DNA of 64,000 bases from Lachnoclostridium sp. UBA7097 (GTDB lineage Bacteria; Bacillota; Clostridia; Lachnospirales; Lachnospiraceae), in assembly GCA_002499945.1 (NCBI GenBank), contig DKYP01000100.1, positions 1 to 64,000 of the forward strand, given 5' to 3'. Shown piece by piece: positions 7,731-18,574 of the stretch (its first letter is position 1; each line of letters starts with the position of its first letter). A program made the position numbers and the translations under genes. Under the pieces are notes generated by a model. The model was given only the letters and a program-made list of their open reading frames with translations. It searched no databases and was not told the DNA's origin.

Positions 7731-9515
7731 ATGCCGTGGTATACAGAAGAACAGATTGAGGAAGTAAGGGCTGCCAATGATATAGTTAATGTTATTGGCA
7801 GCTATGTAAAACTTAAGCGTTCTGGTGGCAGTTATACAGGTTTATGCCCGTTCCACAATGAAAAGACACCTTCTTTTTCAGTAAACCCGGCAAGGCAGAT
7901 GTATAAATGCTTTGGATGTGGTGCAGGCGGGAGTGTAATAACATTTGTTATGGAATATGAGAATTATACATTCCCCGAGGCACTTGAATCACTTGCAGAA
8001 AGGGCAGGGATTACGCTTAAGGCAGAAGAAGCAGACGGGTATCATAAAGAGCAGGAAAGCATAAAAATGAAGCTTCTTGAGATAAACAGGAAAGCAGGAA
8101 GCTTTTATTATGCAATCCTTAAATCTGCACAGGGAAAGACGGGGTATGATTACCTTAAGTCAAGGGGGCTTTCTGATGAAACTATAAGGCACTTCGGGCT
8201 TGGCTATGCAGGGCAGGGCAGCATGAATCTGTACAACTTTTTAAAGCATGAAGGATACAGTGATGATATTCTTAAAGAAACAGGGCTTTTTAAAATAGAT
8301 GAGCGTGGTGCATATGACAAGTTTTTTAACCGGGTGATATTTCCAATAATGGATGCTAACAGCAGGGTAATAGGTTTTGGCGGCAGGGTTATGGGTGATG
8401 CAAAGCCCAAATACCTTAATTCACCAGAAACAAAGCTGTTTGACAAAAGCAGGAATCTTTTTGGACTTAATTATGCAAAGCTTGGCAAGAATAAGAATAT
8501 GGTACTCTGTGAGGGGTATATGGATGTAATAGCGTTGCACCAGGCAGGGTTTACCAATGCAGTTGCATCACTTGGCACTGCATTTACAATACAGCAGGCA
8601 GGCATTATAAAAAGATATACAGATGAAGTGCTTCTTACATATGATAGTGACCAGGCAGGACAGAAAGCCGCATTACGTGCAATACCAATTCTCCGGCAGG
8701 CAGGCATTAATGCACGTATTATCCATATGGAGCCTTACAAAGACCCTGATGAATTTATAAAAGGGCTTGGGGCAGATGAGTTTAAAAACAGGATGGATAA
8801 TGCGGAAAACAGCTTCTTTTTTGAAACAGGGATAGCAAGGAAAGAATATGATGTATCAGACCCAGAACAGAATACAAAGTTTTACCATGCTGTAGCTAAA
8901 ATACTTCTGGAATTTGAGGACAAGGTACAGCGTGAAAACTACCTGGAGGCGGCAGCAGCAAAGTATTCACTGCGGCGTGATGATTTAAAAAGCCTTGTAG
9001 TGCGTTATGGGACAAGCATGGCAGCAAATACAGGCATTGCCAGGATACAGGAGGATACCAGGGCAAAAGCAAAGAACAGGAAAGAGAACCAGGGTATAAG
9101 TTATTCGTATAAACTTCTGCTTTCATTAATAATAGAAAGGCCAGGTTTATATAAACAGATAAAAGACATTGTACAGGTAAAAGACTATTTTGGCGAGCCT
9201 TACAGCGAGGTGGCACAGATGCTTTACAGGCAGCTTGATGCAGGTGAAGTAGTGCCGGCAAGGATTATAAACCATTTTAGTGAAGCAGATGTACAGAATA
9301 CAGTAGCAGATATGTTCCAGACAGGCTTTGCTGCAGAACTTGGGGATGAGGAACTTGAAAAAGCACTTAATGAACTGGTAGTGCGCATTAAAGAGTACAG
9401 CATAGATAAACGTACAAGGGAGCTTACAGACATGAATGAATTAAAAGGCCTTATACAAGAGAAGAAAGCTCTGCAAACACCAGCAAAATTGCATATTTAT
9501 CTGAAAGATGGTTAA
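7731..9515 (+). CDS. dnaG: DNA primase
   Basis: Makes RNA primers at the replication fork, working with the replicative helicase. The 594-residue protein has the N-terminal CHC2 zinc finger (CPFH...CFGC from about residue 40), the primase core, a TOPRIM domain with the Glu in VLCEGYMDVIAL and the DxD in LLTYDSDQAG, and a C-terminal helicase-binding region. The frame opens at 7713, but ATG 7731 gives the normal MPWYTEEQIEEVR start, with GAAAGGGG upstream. It is followed 34 bases later by rpoD, the usual macromolecular synthesis pair. The dGTPase gene often found beside it lies about 50 kb away, at 58254. Confidence 0.97.
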   Translation: MPWYTEEQIEEVRAANDIVNVIGSYVKLKRSGGSYTGLCPFHNEKTPSFSVNPARQMYKCFGCGAGGSVITFVMEYENYTFPEALESLAERAGITLKAEEADGYHKEQESIKMKLLEINRKAGSFYYAILKSAQGKTGYDYLKSRGLSDETIRHFGLGYAGQGSMNLYNFLKHEGYSDDILKETGLFKIDERGAYDKFFNRVIFPIMDANSRVIGFGGRVMGDAKPKYLNSPETKLFDKSRNLFGLNYAKLGKNKNMVLCEGYMDVIALHQAGFTNAVASLGTAFTIQQAGIIKRYTDEVLLTYDSDQAGQKAALRAIPILRQAGINARIIHMEPYKDPDEFIKGLGADEFKNRMDNAENSFFFETGIARKEYDVSDPEQNTKFYHAVAKILLEFEDKVQRENYLEAAAAKYSLRRDDLKSLVVRYGTSMAANTGIARIQEDTRAKAKNRKENQGISYSYKLLLSLIIERPGLYKQIKDIVQVKDYFGEPYSEVAQMLYRQLDAGEVVPARIINHFSEADVQNTVADMFQTGFAAELGDEELEKALNELVVRIKEYSIDKRTRELTDMNELKGLIQEKKALQTPAKLHIYLKDG

Positions 9516-9549
9516 AGTATAGCGTAAGGATAAGAAAGGAAGGAATACT

Positions 9550-10815
9550 ATGGCAACAGGAAGAGAACCAGCAAAAGATATTAAAAAAGCAAATAATACA
9601 ACTGAAAAGGCTGCTGCTGGAAATAAAAGAAGAGTACAAAGCAGAAGCCAGAAACCTGCAAAGGCTTCTTCAAAGAAAAATCCAGAAGCGGCTGAGGAGG
9701 AGAAGAAAAAATTCCAGAGGAAGCTTATAGCACTTAAAGAACTTGCAAAAAGCAAAAGGAATGTGCTTGAACTTGCAGAGATAAATAATTTCCTTGCAGA
9801 TGTGGAATTAGATGAGGAAAAAACAGAGAAAGTAATAGAGTTTCTTGAAGCAAGCGGGGTAGACGTATTAAGGATACCTGATGATAAAGATACAGATGAC
9901 GATATGATACTTGAGCTTGAAGCAAGTGGTGAAGTCCCTGATGAAGAAGAAATAGAAAATATTGATTTGTCGGTTCCTGATGGTGTAAGTATAGAAGACC
10001 CTGTGCGTATGTATTTAAAAGAAATAGGAAAAGTCCCGCTGCTTTCCGCAGAAGAAGAGGTTGAGCTTGCCAAGAAAATGGAAACAGGCGATATGGAAGC
10101 TAAGAAAAAGCTTGCAGAAGCAAACCTCCGCCTTGTTGTAAGCATTGCCAAAAGATATGTAGGGCGCGGCATGTTATTTCTTGACCTTATACAAGAAGGA
10201 AACTTAGGGCTTATTAAGGCAGTAGAAAAATTTGATTATAAAAAAGGCTATAAATTCAGCACATATGCTACATGGTGGATAAGGCAGGCAATTACAAGGG
10301 CTATTGCGGACCAGGCAAGGACTATACGTATACCAGTCCATATGGTTGAAACCATTAATAAATTTGTAAGGGTACAAAGGCAGCTTTTACAGGAGCTCGG
10401 ACGTGAGCCATATCCGGAAGAAATAGCAAAATATATGAGCATGCCTGTTGACAGGGTGCGTGAAATACAGAAAATTTCCTTAGAACCGGTTTCCCTTGAA
10501 ACGCCTATAGGTGAGGAAGAGGACAGCCATCTTGGCGACTTTATACAGGATGACAATGTGCCAGTACCGGCAGAAGCTGCAGCATTTACACTTTTAAGGG
10601 AGCAGCTTGAAGAAGTGCTTGGCACACTTACAGAGAGGGAACAGAAAGTATTAAAACTGCGTTTCGGGCTTGAGGACGGGCGTGCAAGGACACTTGAAGA
10701 AGTCGGCAAGGAATTTAAAGTAACACGTGAGCGCATCCGCCAGATAGAAGCCAAAGCACTGCGGAAGTTAAGGCATCCAAGCCGCAGCCGCAAGCTTAAG
10801 GACTATCTTGAGTAG
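9550..10815 (+). CDS. rpoD: Housekeeping RNA polymerase sigma factor SigA/RpoD
   Basis: Primary sigma-70 factor. A lysine- and alanine-rich N-terminal extension and an acidic region 1.1-like part come first. The conserved parts are region 1.2 ([17 protein letters not shown]), region 2 ([17 protein letters not shown]...[21 protein letters not shown]), region 3, and the region 4 helix-turn-helix ([29 protein letters not shown]). The length of 421 is normal for Clostridia. A good ribosome site (GAAAGGAAGG) precedes ATG. The trmK gene overlaps its 3' end by 8 bases. Confidence 0.97.
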   Translation: MATGREPAKDIKKANNTTEKAAAGNKRRVQSRSQKPAKASSKKNPEAAEEEKKKFQRKLIALKELAKSKRNVLELAEINNFLADVELDEEKTEKVIEFLEASGVDVLRIPDDKDTDDDMILELEASGEVPDEEEIENIDLSVPDGVSIEDPVRMYLKEIGKVPLLSAEEEVELAKKMETGDMEAKKKLAEANLRLVVSIAKRYVGRGMLFLDLIQEGNLGLIKAVEKFDYKKGYKFSTYATWWIRQAITRAIADQARTIRIPVHMVETINKFVRVQRQLLQELGREPYPEEIAKYMSMPVDRVREIQKISLEPVSLETPIGEEEDSHLGDFIQDDNVPVPAEAAAFTLLREQLEEVLGTLTEREQKVLKLRFGLEDGRARTLEEVGKEFKVTRERIRQIEAKALRKLRHPSRSRKLKDYLE

Positions 10816-11494
10816 TATAAAACTTTCAAAAAGGCTTGAATGTATTGTTTCCAATGTAAAATCTGGCGGGATAGTAGCAGACATTGGGTGTGACCATGCA
10901 TTTACATCTATATGCCTTGTAGAAAGAAAGCTTGCAAAAGGCGCTATTGCAATGGATATAAATAAAGGACCTTTAAAAAGGGCAAAGAAGCATATAACAC
11001 AAGCCGGCATGGAAGAATATATTTTAACAAGGCTTTCTGATGGTGCAGAAGAACTAAAAGAAGGCGAAGCAGATACAATCCTTATAAGCGGGCTTGGTGG
11101 TGCATTAATTACAGACATACTTGCAAAAAGCATTAATACAATAAAAACATCAGAAGAACTTGTACTTTCTCCACAGTCGGAAATATATCTTGTACGGCAT
11201 TTCCTGCATAATAACGGATTTAAAATTGTGCATGAGGACATGGTAAAAGAACAGGGGAAATTTTATGTAATTATAAGGGCAGTACAAGGGGAAGAACATT
11301 ATAAAGAAGAAGCAGGCTATATATATGGTGAATATCTGATAAACCATAAAAACCAAATTTTAAAAGAATTTCTTATTAAAGAACAGAAACGCATAAAAAC
11401 TATACTGGACAGTTTAAATGCACAGGAAAAAAGGAAAGGCACACTTTTAGAAGAGTACAATATGATAAAAGGTATTCTTTATAAAATAAGCTAA
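10808..11494 (+). CDS. trmK: tRNA (adenine-22-N1)-methyltransferase
   Basis: SAM-dependent methyltransferase that modifies A22 of some tRNAs in Gram-positive bacteria. Of its 228 residues the first half is a Rossmann fold with the SAM-binding loop [10 protein letters not shown], then AMDINKGPL and LISGLGG; a helical C-terminal part follows. The start is a TTG at 10808 inside the rpoD end, with TTAAGGA just upstream; no ATG lies near the conserved N-terminus (KLSKRLE). Its place directly after rpoD is the common Firmicutes arrangement. Confidence 0.88.
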   Translation: MSSIKLSKRLECIVSNVKSGGIVADIGCDHAFTSICLVERKLAKGAIAMDINKGPLKRAKKHITQAGMEEYILTRLSDGAEELKEGEADTILISGLGGALITDILAKSINTIKTSEELVLSPQSEIYLVRHFLHNNGFKIVHEDMVKEQGKFYVIIRAVQGEEHYKEEAGYIYGEYLINHKNQILKEFLIKEQKRIKTILDSLNAQEKRKGTLLEEYNMIKGILYKIS

Positions 11495-11514
11495 TTATTT
11501 AGTGAGGTAAAATA

Positions 11515-13164
11515 ATGGTAAAAATTAAAATAAATGGTGTGGCAAAAGAATATAACGACGATATTACATATGGGGAACTTGCAGCGGAATATAAAGATAT
11601 ATGTGACTATGATATAATACTTGCAAGATGCGGCGGCAAACTTATGGAGCTTAACAAACGTGTAAGCCAGGACTGTGAAGTGGTATTTCTTGATACATCA
11701 TATGACAGCGGGCATAAAACATATGTAAGGGGTGTAACACTCCTTATGCTTAAGGCGTTTTATGATATAGCAGGGGAAAGCCTTAAAAATATATTTGTAA
11801 AGCATGCCATAGGCGACAGCATTTATTGTGAAGCAGAAGGAATAGGACTTACAGAAGAATTTATTAATAAAGTGCAGGAAAGGATGCACTATATTGTAGA
11901 AAAAGATTTACCAATAGGAAAGCGTTCCATTGATACAGAAGATGCAATAAGCATTTTTGAAGATTACGGAATGCATGATAAAAAAGAACTTTTTGAATTC
12001 AGGCGTGTATCAAAAGTAAATGTATACACATTAGATGGATTTGAGGATTATTATTATGGATATATGCCAGCCTCCACAGGCATACTTAAATATTTTAGTT
12101 TACAGCTTTATGACAAAGGCTTTGTTATAAATATGCCAAACAGGAAAACACCAGATGTCCTTAATGGATTTGAACCAAGGCCAAAACTTTTCCATACATT
12201 ACAGGAATCAAGCAGATGGGCAAAAGTGGCTGGCGCTGATACTGTAGGTGCATTAAACAAGGTTATATCACAGGGCGGCATAACTGACCTGATACTTGTA
12301 CAGGAAGCATTACAGGAGAAAAAAATAGCTAAAATAGCAGAAACAATAGCATCAGACAGAAGCAAAAAATTTGTAATGATAGCAGGACCTTCCTCATCAG
12401 GAAAAACATCATTTTCACACAGGTTATCAGTGCAGTTACAGACATTTGGGATAAGACCAAGATTAATATCACTGGATAATTATTTTAAAGACAGGAAAGA
12501 TACGCCAAAAGATGAAAATGGCAATTATGACTTTGAATGTCTTGGGGCGATAGATATAGAACTCTTTAATAAAGATATGGTAACAATGCTTAACGGGGGG
12601 ATTGCAGAACTGCCAGAATTTAATTTCCTGAAAGGGGAACGTGAATATAAAGGAAATTTTATGAAACTTGGCAAAGATGATATATTTGTAATAGAGGGCA
12701 TACACGGGTTAAATGACCAGCTATCATACTCCCTGCCAAAAGAAAGCAAATTTAAAATATATATAAGTGCACTTGCACAATTAAATATTGATGAACATAA
12801 CAGGATTTCAACTACAGATGGCAGGTTTATAAGAAGAATGGTAAGGGATGCACGCACAAGGGGGACAGAAGCCGCCAGGACAATAGCTATGTGGCCTTCT
12901 GTAAGAAGAGGTGAGGACAGGTATATATTCCCGTTCCAGGAAGAAGCAGATGTAATGTTTAATTCATCAATGATATATGAACTGGCAGTTTTAAAACCAT
13001 ATGCAGAAAGCCTTTTATTTGGAATACCAAAAGATGTGCCAGAATATATAGAGGCAAAAAGGTTCTTGAAATTCCTTGATTATTTTATAGGTATAAACAG
13101 CGGGGATATACCAAAAAATTCACTGCTAAGGGAATTTGTAGGAGGAAGCATATTTAATGTATAG
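11515..13164 (+). CDS. TGS-domain nucleoside (uridine-like) kinase
   Basis: Cytosolic P-loop kinase of the uridine kinase/phosphoribulokinase group fused to an N-terminal region like that of threonyl-tRNA synthetase. Residues 1-60 form a TGS-like domain; residues to about 200 resemble the synthetase editing-type domain. The kinase part starts with the Walker [11 protein letters not shown] near residue 285, followed by SLDNYFKDR and [10 protein letters not shown]. At 549 residues it matches the family common in Clostridia. The true substrate is not settled by sequence; a nucleoside is the usual assignment. It follows trmK by 20 bases with a GTGAGG ribosome site. Confidence 0.82.
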   Translation: MVKIKINGVAKEYNDDITYGELAAEYKDICDYDIILARCGGKLMELNKRVSQDCEVVFLDTSYDSGHKTYVRGVTLLMLKAFYDIAGESLKNIFVKHAIGDSIYCEAEGIGLTEEFINKVQERMHYIVEKDLPIGKRSIDTEDAISIFEDYGMHDKKELFEFRRVSKVNVYTLDGFEDYYYGYMPASTGILKYFSLQLYDKGFVINMPNRKTPDVLNGFEPRPKLFHTLQESSRWAKVAGADTVGALNKVISQGGITDLILVQEALQEKKIAKIAETIASDRSKKFVMIAGPSSSGKTSFSHRLSVQLQTFGIRPRLISLDNYFKDRKDTPKDENGNYDFECLGAIDIELFNKDMVTMLNGGIAELPEFNFLKGEREYKGNFMKLGKDDIFVIEGIHGLNDQLSYSLPKESKFKIYISALAQLNIDEHNRISTTDGRFIRRMVRDARTRGTEAARTIAMWPSVRRGEDRYIFPFQEEADVMFNSSMIYELAVLKPYAESLLFGIPKDVPEYIEAKRFLKFLDYFIGINSGDIPKNSLLREFVGGSIFNV

Positions 13165-13167
13165 GGG

Positions 13168-13201
13168 CTGGCAATTACATGGAATACTTTGGAATTGCCA
13201 G
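13168..13201 (+). promoter_or_regulatory. Stem-loop between the nucleoside kinase gene and folD
   Basis: CTGGCAATT (13168-13176) pairs exactly with AATTGCCAG (13193-13201). No T-run follows, so it is not a standard terminator. It lies in the folD leader about 55 bases before the start codon and could be an mRNA processing or stability element. Confidence 0.4.
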
Positions 13202-13255
13202 AGTCATCTGGAATTTAATCACGTAATGTACCAAGTTTATAGAAGGAGGCATTTT

Positions 13256-14107
13256 ATGGCAATTATTATAGATGGAAAGAAAGTTTCGCAGGAAATAAAG
13301 GACGAAGTGAAGAAAAGGGTGTCTGCCCTAAGGGAGAAAGGCAGGGAAGTAACCCTTGCTGTTATACAGGTTGGCAATGACCCTGCTTCTACAGTTTATG
13401 TTGGCAATAAGAAGAAAGCATGTGAATACACTGGCATACGTTCACTTGCATATGAAATACCAGAGGAAACTACTGAGAAGGAGTTGCTTGAACTTGTATA
13501 TTCACTTAATGACAGGGAGGATGTAGACGGAATCCTTGTACAGCTTCCGCTTCCTGCACATATTAATGAGGACAAGGTTATACAGGCAATCAGCCCGGAT
13601 AAAGATGTAGATGGTTTCCATCCACAGAGTGTGGGGGCATTAAGCATAGGGCAGCCTGGTTTTGTATCATGTACACCAGCAGGCATTATAGAACTTTTAA
13701 AGCGTTATAATATACAGATAGATGGCAAAGAATGTGTTGTTATAGGCAGGAGTAATATTGTAGGAAAGCCTGTTTCAATGCTTCTGCTGCGTGAAAATGG
13801 GACTGTTACGGTGTGCCATTCACATACGGCGGATTTAAAGGAAGTAACAAAAAGGGCGGATATACTGGTTGTGGCAATAGGAAAAGCAAAGTTTATTACA
13901 GCAGATTATATTAAAGAAGGCGCAGCTGTTATTGATGTAGGCATGGACAGGGATGAGAACGGAAAACTCTGTGGTGATGTTGATTTTGACAGTGCTGTGG
14001 AAAAGGCGGGTGCAATTACTCCTGTACCTGGCGGTGCAGGTCCTATGACAATAGCAATGCTTATGAATAATTGTGTATATTCTGCTGAACTGAAATTGCA
14101 GAAATAA
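13256..14107 (+). CDS. folD: Bifunctional methylenetetrahydrofolate dehydrogenase/cyclohydrolase
   Basis: Interconverts 5,10-methylene-, methenyl- and 10-formyl-tetrahydrofolate in one-carbon metabolism. The 283-residue protein carries the signature VQLPLPAHI and the catalytic Lys in the [10 protein letters not shown] region, then the NADP-binding [15 protein letters not shown] and the C-terminal [15 protein letters not shown]. The open frame extends upstream to 13157, but AGAAGGAGG before ATG 13256 and the usual protein start settle the call. It belongs to the same-strand housekeeping run and has a stem-loop in its leader. Confidence 0.96.
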   Translation: MAIIIDGKKVSQEIKDEVKKRVSALREKGREVTLAVIQVGNDPASTVYVGNKKKACEYTGIRSLAYEIPEETTEKELLELVYSLNDREDVDGILVQLPLPAHINEDKVIQAISPDKDVDGFHPQSVGALSIGQPGFVSCTPAGIIELLKRYNIQIDGKECVVIGRSNIVGKPVSMLLLRENGTVTVCHSHTADLKEVTKRADILVVAIGKAKFITADYIKEGAAVIDVGMDRDENGKLCGDVDFDSAVEKAGAITPVPGGAGPMTIAMLMNNCVYSAELKLQK

Positions 14108-14140
14108 TATAGTAATAGTTTAGAAAGGCTGGTTATCAGC

Positions 14141-15481
14141 GTGGATATTTGTTTTATTTCACTTGGATGTGATAAAAACCTGGTTGACAGTGAAATGATG
14201 GTAACATCTTTAAGGAAATCAGGATATAATATAGTGTATAATGCAGAGGAAGCAGATGTTATTGTTGTAAATACATGCTGTTTTATTGGTGATGCAAAAG
14301 AAGAAAGTATAAATACACTTATTGAAATGGCAGGATACAAGGAAAATGGGAAGTGCAGGCTGCTTGCTGCCACAGGCTGCCTTGCGCAGCGTTACCATGA
14401 GGAGATTAAAAAGGAACTGCCAGAGGTTGATATAATTATTGGCACAATGGCGTATGAAAACCTTGTGGAGAGTATACAAAGTGCATTAGATAAAAATAAT
14501 ACAGGAAGTGCTGTTGTAGAAAGCCTTAGAAGTATTGATTATCTGCCAGAACCGCTTACAGACAGGGAGGCTATGGCTGGCGGGGGATATGCCTATCTTA
14601 AAATTGCTGAAGGCTGTGATAAGTGCTGTACTTATTGTATTATTCCAAAAGTAAGGGGCAGGTACAGAAGCGTGCCTATGGAAAATCTTATAAAGCAGGC
14701 AGTACATCTTGTGGAAAATGGAATAAAAGAAATTATCCTTGTAGCACAGGAAACTACACTTTATGGCAAAGATATTTATGGGAAGAAAAGCCTTCCAGAA
14801 CTTCTTTATAAGCTTTCAGAAATAGAGGGGCTTAAGTGGATAAGGATTTTATATTGTTATCCAGAGGAAATAACGGATGGCCTTATAGATGCAATAAAAG
14901 AGCTTCCAAAGGTGTGCCATTATCTTGACATACCAGTGCAGCATGGCGCAGACAGCATTTTAAAGCGTATGGGAAGGCACACAGACAGGGCACAGCTTGA
15001 AGGGATACTGGAAAAATTACGTAAAGATATCCCGGATATAGTTTTGCGTACAACATTAATAACAGGTTTTCCTGGGGAAACAGAAGATGATTTTAATAGC
15101 TTAAAAGAGTTTGTAAGGAAGGCAAGGTTTGACAGGCTTGGTGTATTTACATATTCACAAGAGGAAGATACACCTGCTGCAGATATGCCAGGGCAGGTTC
15201 CAGAGGATATAAAAGAAGCAAGGCGTAATGAAATAATGGAAATACAGCAGGAGATTGCATTTGAAAAAAGCCAGTCGCTGGCTGGCATGGAATTTGATGT
15301 AATAGTTGAAGGATATCTTCCAGAAGATGAAGTTTATATATGCAGGACATATATGGATGCACCGGATGTGGATGGATATGTTTTTGTAACATCGGACTGG
15401 AATCTTATGTCAGGGGATTTTATAAAAGTAGAAATTACAGGTTCAGACGGATATGACCTGGTGGGTGATGTTGTAAATTGA
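14141..15481 (+). CDS. rimO: Ribosomal protein S12 methylthiotransferase RimO
   Basis: Radical-SAM enzyme that adds a methylthio group to an aspartate of ribosomal protein S12. The N-terminal MTTase domain starts ICFISLGCDKNLVDSE. The radical-SAM cluster motif CxxxCxxC is seen in GCDKCCTYCIIP, and a C-terminal TRAM domain (from about residue 375) is present. The LGCDKNLVDSE form and 446-residue length separate it from MiaB, which is also in this window at 56789. The start is GTG 14141, with AAAGG upstream. pgsA follows after 15 bases, as in many Firmicutes. Confidence 0.95.
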   Translation: MDICFISLGCDKNLVDSEMMVTSLRKSGYNIVYNAEEADVIVVNTCCFIGDAKEESINTLIEMAGYKENGKCRLLAATGCLAQRYHEEIKKELPEVDIIIGTMAYENLVESIQSALDKNNTGSAVVESLRSIDYLPEPLTDREAMAGGGYAYLKIAEGCDKCCTYCIIPKVRGRYRSVPMENLIKQAVHLVENGIKEIILVAQETTLYGKDIYGKKSLPELLYKLSEIEGLKWIRILYCYPEEITDGLIDAIKELPKVCHYLDIPVQHGADSILKRMGRHTDRAQLEGILEKLRKDIPDIVLRTTLITGFPGETEDDFNSLKEFVRKARFDRLGVFTYSQEEDTPAADMPGQVPEDIKEARRNEIMEIQQEIAFEKSQSLAGMEFDVIVEGYLPEDEVYICRTYMDAPDVDGYVFVTSDWNLMSGDFIKVEITGSDGYDLVGDVVN

Positions 15482-15496
15482 AAAGGGGGATTTTTT

Positions 15497-16045
15497 ATGA
15501 ATTTACCTAATAAAATTACAATGCTTCGTGTAATTATGATACCTTTTTTTGTGTTTTTTATGCTTACAGATGTTGTAAAGTATTCAAATTACATAGCTGC
15601 CCTTATATTTATACTGGCAAGCCTTACTGATACATTAGATGGCTATATAGCACGTAAATATAACCTTGTATCAAATTTTGGCAAATTTATGGACCCACTT
15701 GCAGATAAGCTTTTAGTAAGTGCTGCCCTTATATGCTTTGTTTCAATACCAGGAAACCCTATGCCTGTATGGGGAGTTATAATTATAATTAGCAGGGAGT
15801 TTATAATAAGCGGCTTCAGGCTTGTGGCATCAGATGCAGGCGTAGTCCTTGCAGCAAGCTGGTGGGGCAAGATTAAAACAGTGACACAGATGGTTATGTC
15901 AGTGCTTTTAATATTAGATTTTGATGGTGCATTTATAAATATTACAGAACTTGTATTTATTTATGCAGCTATAATTTTAACAGTAGTATCACTTGCAGAT
16001 TACCTTGTTAAAAACTGGCGGATAATGCAGGATGGTAATATGTAA
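15497..16045 (+). CDS. pgsA: CDP-diacylglycerol-glycerol-3-phosphate 3-phosphatidyltransferase
   Basis: Integral membrane enzyme that makes phosphatidylglycerol phosphate, the precursor of phosphatidylglycerol and cardiolipin. The CDP-alcohol phosphatidyltransferase signature is seen as DTLDGYIARK...GKFMDPLADK, within 182 residues and about five membrane segments. The ribosome site AAAAGGGGG lies before ATG. It sits between rimO and a cinA-type gene in the same operon-like run. Confidence 0.95.
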   Translation: MNLPNKITMLRVIMIPFFVFFMLTDVVKYSNYIAALIFILASLTDTLDGYIARKYNLVSNFGKFMDPLADKLLVSAALICFVSIPGNPMPVWGVIIIISREFIISGFRLVASDAGVVLAASWWGKIKTVTQMVMSVLLILDFDGAFINITELVFIYAAIILTVVSLADYLVKNWRIMQDGNM

Positions 16046-16070
16046 GATAACGGGAAAGGGGGGGCAGGTT

Positions 16071-16541
16071 ATGGAAATTGCAGAGGAAGTTGTAAAGCTT
16101 CTTAAAGAACAAAAAATCCATATTTCAACGGCAGAATCTTTAACAGGCGGAATGCTTGCATCGTGTATTGTTGATGTGCCAGGTGCTTCGGAGGTATTTG
16201 AGGAGGGTTATATAACGTATTCAGATGCAGTAAAACATAAGGTGCTTGGTGTAAATGGAGATGACCTTAAGAAATATACAGCTGTAAGTTCTGTTGTAGC
16301 AAAGCAGATGGCAGAGGGGGCAGCAAGGGTGTCAGGCTCAGAAATAGCAGTAGCAACAACTGGTTATGCGGGGCCGGATGCGGCAGAGGATGGCACACCG
16401 GCAGGGACGGTATATATATGTGTATATTATAAAGGGATGGCTGATGCCAGGAAATATAATTTTGATGGCAGCAGGAATAATGTGCGCCAGCGTACAGTGG
16501 AAGAAGCAGTAAAACTTGTGCATGGTTTAATTGGAGGATGA
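16071..16541 (+). CDS. CinA-type nicotinamide-nucleotide amidase (stand-alone C-terminal domain)
   Basis: Probable NMN deamidase of pyridine nucleotide salvage, corresponding to the C-terminal domain of CinA alone. Typical motifs are STAESLTGGMLAS near residue 18, YITYSDAVKHKVLGV, and TTGYAGPDAAEDGTPAGTVY. At 156 residues it lacks the N-terminal MoCF-like domain of full-length CinA. The frame is open from 16032 inside pgsA, but ATG 16071 with a purine-rich GGGAAAGGGGGGG site and the family start is preferred. It abuts the next gene, whose nominal ATG would overlap by 4 bases. Confidence 0.88.
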   Translation: MEIAEEVVKLLKEQKIHISTAESLTGGMLASCIVDVPGASEVFEEGYITYSDAVKHKVLGVNGDDLKKYTAVSSVVAKQMAEGAARVSGSEIAVATTGYAGPDAAEDGTPAGTVYICVYYKGMADARKYNFDGSRNNVRQRTVEEAVKLVHGLIGG

Positions 16542-16543
16542 TA

Positions 16544-17812
16544 TTGGATAAAAAGGTTAAAGTTATTGTAATTGGCGGAGGGGCGGCAGGGATAATGGCG
16601 GCTGTGGCGGCAGCAGATGCAGGCGCAGAGGTTATTATTGCCGAGAAAAATGAAAAAATTGGCAAAAAGCTTTATATAACGGGAAAGGGCAGGTGCAATA
16701 TTACAAATAACAGTGATATACAGAACCTGCTTCTTCATGTTGTGTCAAACCCAAAGTTTTTATACAGTGCATTTTCTGCAATGGACAGCCGGAAGTTAAT
16801 GGATTTTCTGGAAAATAACGGTTTAAATCTTAAAACAGAGCGTGGCGGCAGGGTGTTTCCGCTTTCAGATAAATCTTCTGATGTTATCAGGACATTTAAA
16901 AATATTCTTGAAAAAAGAGATGTAAAAATTTACTATAATACAGAAGTACAGGGTATAAATATAAAAGACGGGGTTTTTAAAAGTGCTGATATTAAATATT
17001 TAAACCAAAATGGCAGGAAAAATACAGAAACAATTAAGGCGGATGCTGTTATAATTGCAACAGGGGGCGTTTCGTACCCATCTACAGGTTCTACAGGGGA
17101 TGGTTACAGGTTTGCCTTAAATACGGGGCATAAGGTTAAAGAAACATTCCCGTCACTGGTTCCTGTAAATATTAAGGAGGGTTTTGCAAAGGAATTGCAG
17201 GGGCTTTCATTGCGCAATGTGGAATTATCGCTTAAAGACGGGAAGAAAGTTTTATATAAAGAAATGGGTGAAATGCTTTTTACACATTTTGGGATAAGCG
17301 GGCCTTTAGTCCTTACAGCAAGCTGTTATATGTCTGGAAAAGATATGGCAGGCATGAAGTTTATAATAGATTTAAAACCTGCATTGACAAAACAGCAGCT
17401 GGATGGGAGAATATTAAGGGATTTTTCAGAATGTAAAAACAGCTGTTTTAAAAACAGCCTTGGAAGGCTTCTGCCAGCAAAGCTTATACCTGTTATAACA
17501 AGGCTTTCTGGCATAGATGCAGATAAAAAAGTCCATTCAGTTACAAAACAGGAAAGAGCCGGGCTTGTGGATTTGCTAAAAGGCTTAGAAATGACACCTG
17601 AGGGTATGAGGGGGTTTGATGAAGCAATTATTACAAGGGGCGGTGTGATGGTGAAGGAGATTAATCCTGCTACAATGGAATCTAAAAAAGTAAAAGGAAT
17701 GTATTTTGCAGGGGAAGTAATTGACACTGATGCAGTGACAGGGGGATATAACCTCCAGATAGCGTGGTCAACAGGGTATCTTGCAGGCAAATCCGCCGCA
17801 GGTATAAAGTAA
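16544..17812 (+). CDS. YhiN/HI0933-family FAD-dependent oxidoreductase
   Basis: Flavoprotein of unknown cellular role. The N-terminal Rossmann motif reads VIVIGGGAAGIMAAVAAADAG and is followed by the family's KLYITGKGRCNITN. ATGGVSYPSTGSTGDGY and a C-terminal GGYNLQIAWSTG with GEVIDTDAVTGG are diagnostic of HI0933-like proteins. An ATG at 16538 directly abuts GGAGG (16533-16537), leaving no spacing, whereas the TTG at 16544 is six bases from it; the TTG is therefore preferred. Length is about 422, as usual. The gene is followed by cmk, a frequent neighbour in Clostridia. Confidence 0.88.
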   Translation: MDKKVKVIVIGGGAAGIMAAVAAADAGAEVIIAEKNEKIGKKLYITGKGRCNITNNSDIQNLLLHVVSNPKFLYSAFSAMDSRKLMDFLENNGLNLKTERGGRVFPLSDKSSDVIRTFKNILEKRDVKIYYNTEVQGINIKDGVFKSADIKYLNQNGRKNTETIKADAVIIATGGVSYPSTGSTGDGYRFALNTGHKVKETFPSLVPVNIKEGFAKELQGLSLRNVELSLKDGKKVLYKEMGEMLFTHFGISGPLVLTASCYMSGKDMAGMKFIIDLKPALTKQQLDGRILRDFSECKNSCFKNSLGRLLPAKLIPVITRLSGIDADKKVHSVTKQERAGLVDLLKGLEMTPEGMRGFDEAIITRGGVMVKEINPATMESKKVKGMYFAGEVIDTDAVTGGYNLQIAWSTGYLAGKSAAGIK

Positions 17813-17853
17813 ATGGCATATAAAATTAGATAATTAACAGGAGAGAATTGGTT

Positions 17854-18525
17854 ATGCATAATATAGCAATAGACGGGCCGGCTGGTGCAGGTAAAAGTAC
17901 AATAGCAAGGCTTGCAGCAGAAAAACTTGGTTTTATATATGTGGATACAGGTGCAATGTACAGGGCAATGGCACTTTATTTTATAAGGAATGGCATAGAC
18001 ACCGGGGATGAAGGGGCGGTACATGCAGCATGCGGGGACATAGATATTTCCATAGAATACCAGGATGGGGAACAGATGGTAATATTAAATGGTGAAAATG
18101 TCAATGCTTTTATAAGGACAGAACAGGTAAGCATGGTGACATCAGATATTGCCAGGTATACACCAGTAAGGGCTAAACTTCTGGATATACAGAGAAACCT
18201 TGCTGCGGTTAAGGATATAATAATGGACGGGCGTGATATAGGCACATGTGTACTCCCGGACGCAGAAACCAAGATTTACCTTACTGCAAGTGCAGATGAA
18301 AGGGCAAGGCGCAGGTATAAAGAACAGACAGGACGTGGCATTGCCTGTGATATAGAAATGTTAAAACAGGATATAATTAAAAGGGATGAACAGGATATGA
18401 ACAGGGAAACATCACCTTTAAAGCAGGCAGAGGATGCTGTGTTTCTTGATACTTCGGATTTATCAATAGAAGAAGCTGTGGATGCAGTAATTAACATATA
18501 TAACAGCAAAAAAGCAGCAAGCTAA
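17854..18525 (+). CDS. cmk: Cytidylate kinase
   Basis: Phosphorylates CMP and dCMP. The P-loop IAIDGPAGAGKST is at the N-terminus, then YVDTGAMYRAMAL, DGRDIGTCVLPDAE and RRYKEQ, all standard for bacterial CMP kinases; the 223 residues fit. An in-frame TTG at 17848 is possible, but ATG 17854 is better spaced from AGGAGAG. The order cmk-ispH-S1 protein is the common clostridial one. Confidence 0.95.
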   Translation: MHNIAIDGPAGAGKSTIARLAAEKLGFIYVDTGAMYRAMALYFIRNGIDTGDEGAVHAACGDIDISIEYQDGEQMVILNGENVNAFIRTEQVSMVTSDIARYTPVRAKLLDIQRNLAAVKDIIMDGRDIGTCVLPDAETKIYLTASADERARRRYKEQTGRGIACDIEMLKQDIIKRDEQDMNRETSPLKQAEDAVFLDTSDLSIEEAVDAVINIYNSKKAAS

Positions 18526-18574
18526 AGTTTTTATGGTTATAATCCGATTAAATAAAAAGGGGCGTATACCAGTA

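Noticed and set aside
9441..10172. Ser-rich 243-codon minus-strand frame over the start of rpoD
   Set aside because: It lies over the confidently called dnaG end and rpoD start; the composition is a shadow of Lys/Glu codons.
14141..15481. Calling both radical-SAM methylthiotransferases miaB
   Set aside because: This one has LGCDKNLVDSE and lies before pgsA, which fits RimO; the 56789 gene has FGCQMNARDSE and the longer N-terminus of MiaB.
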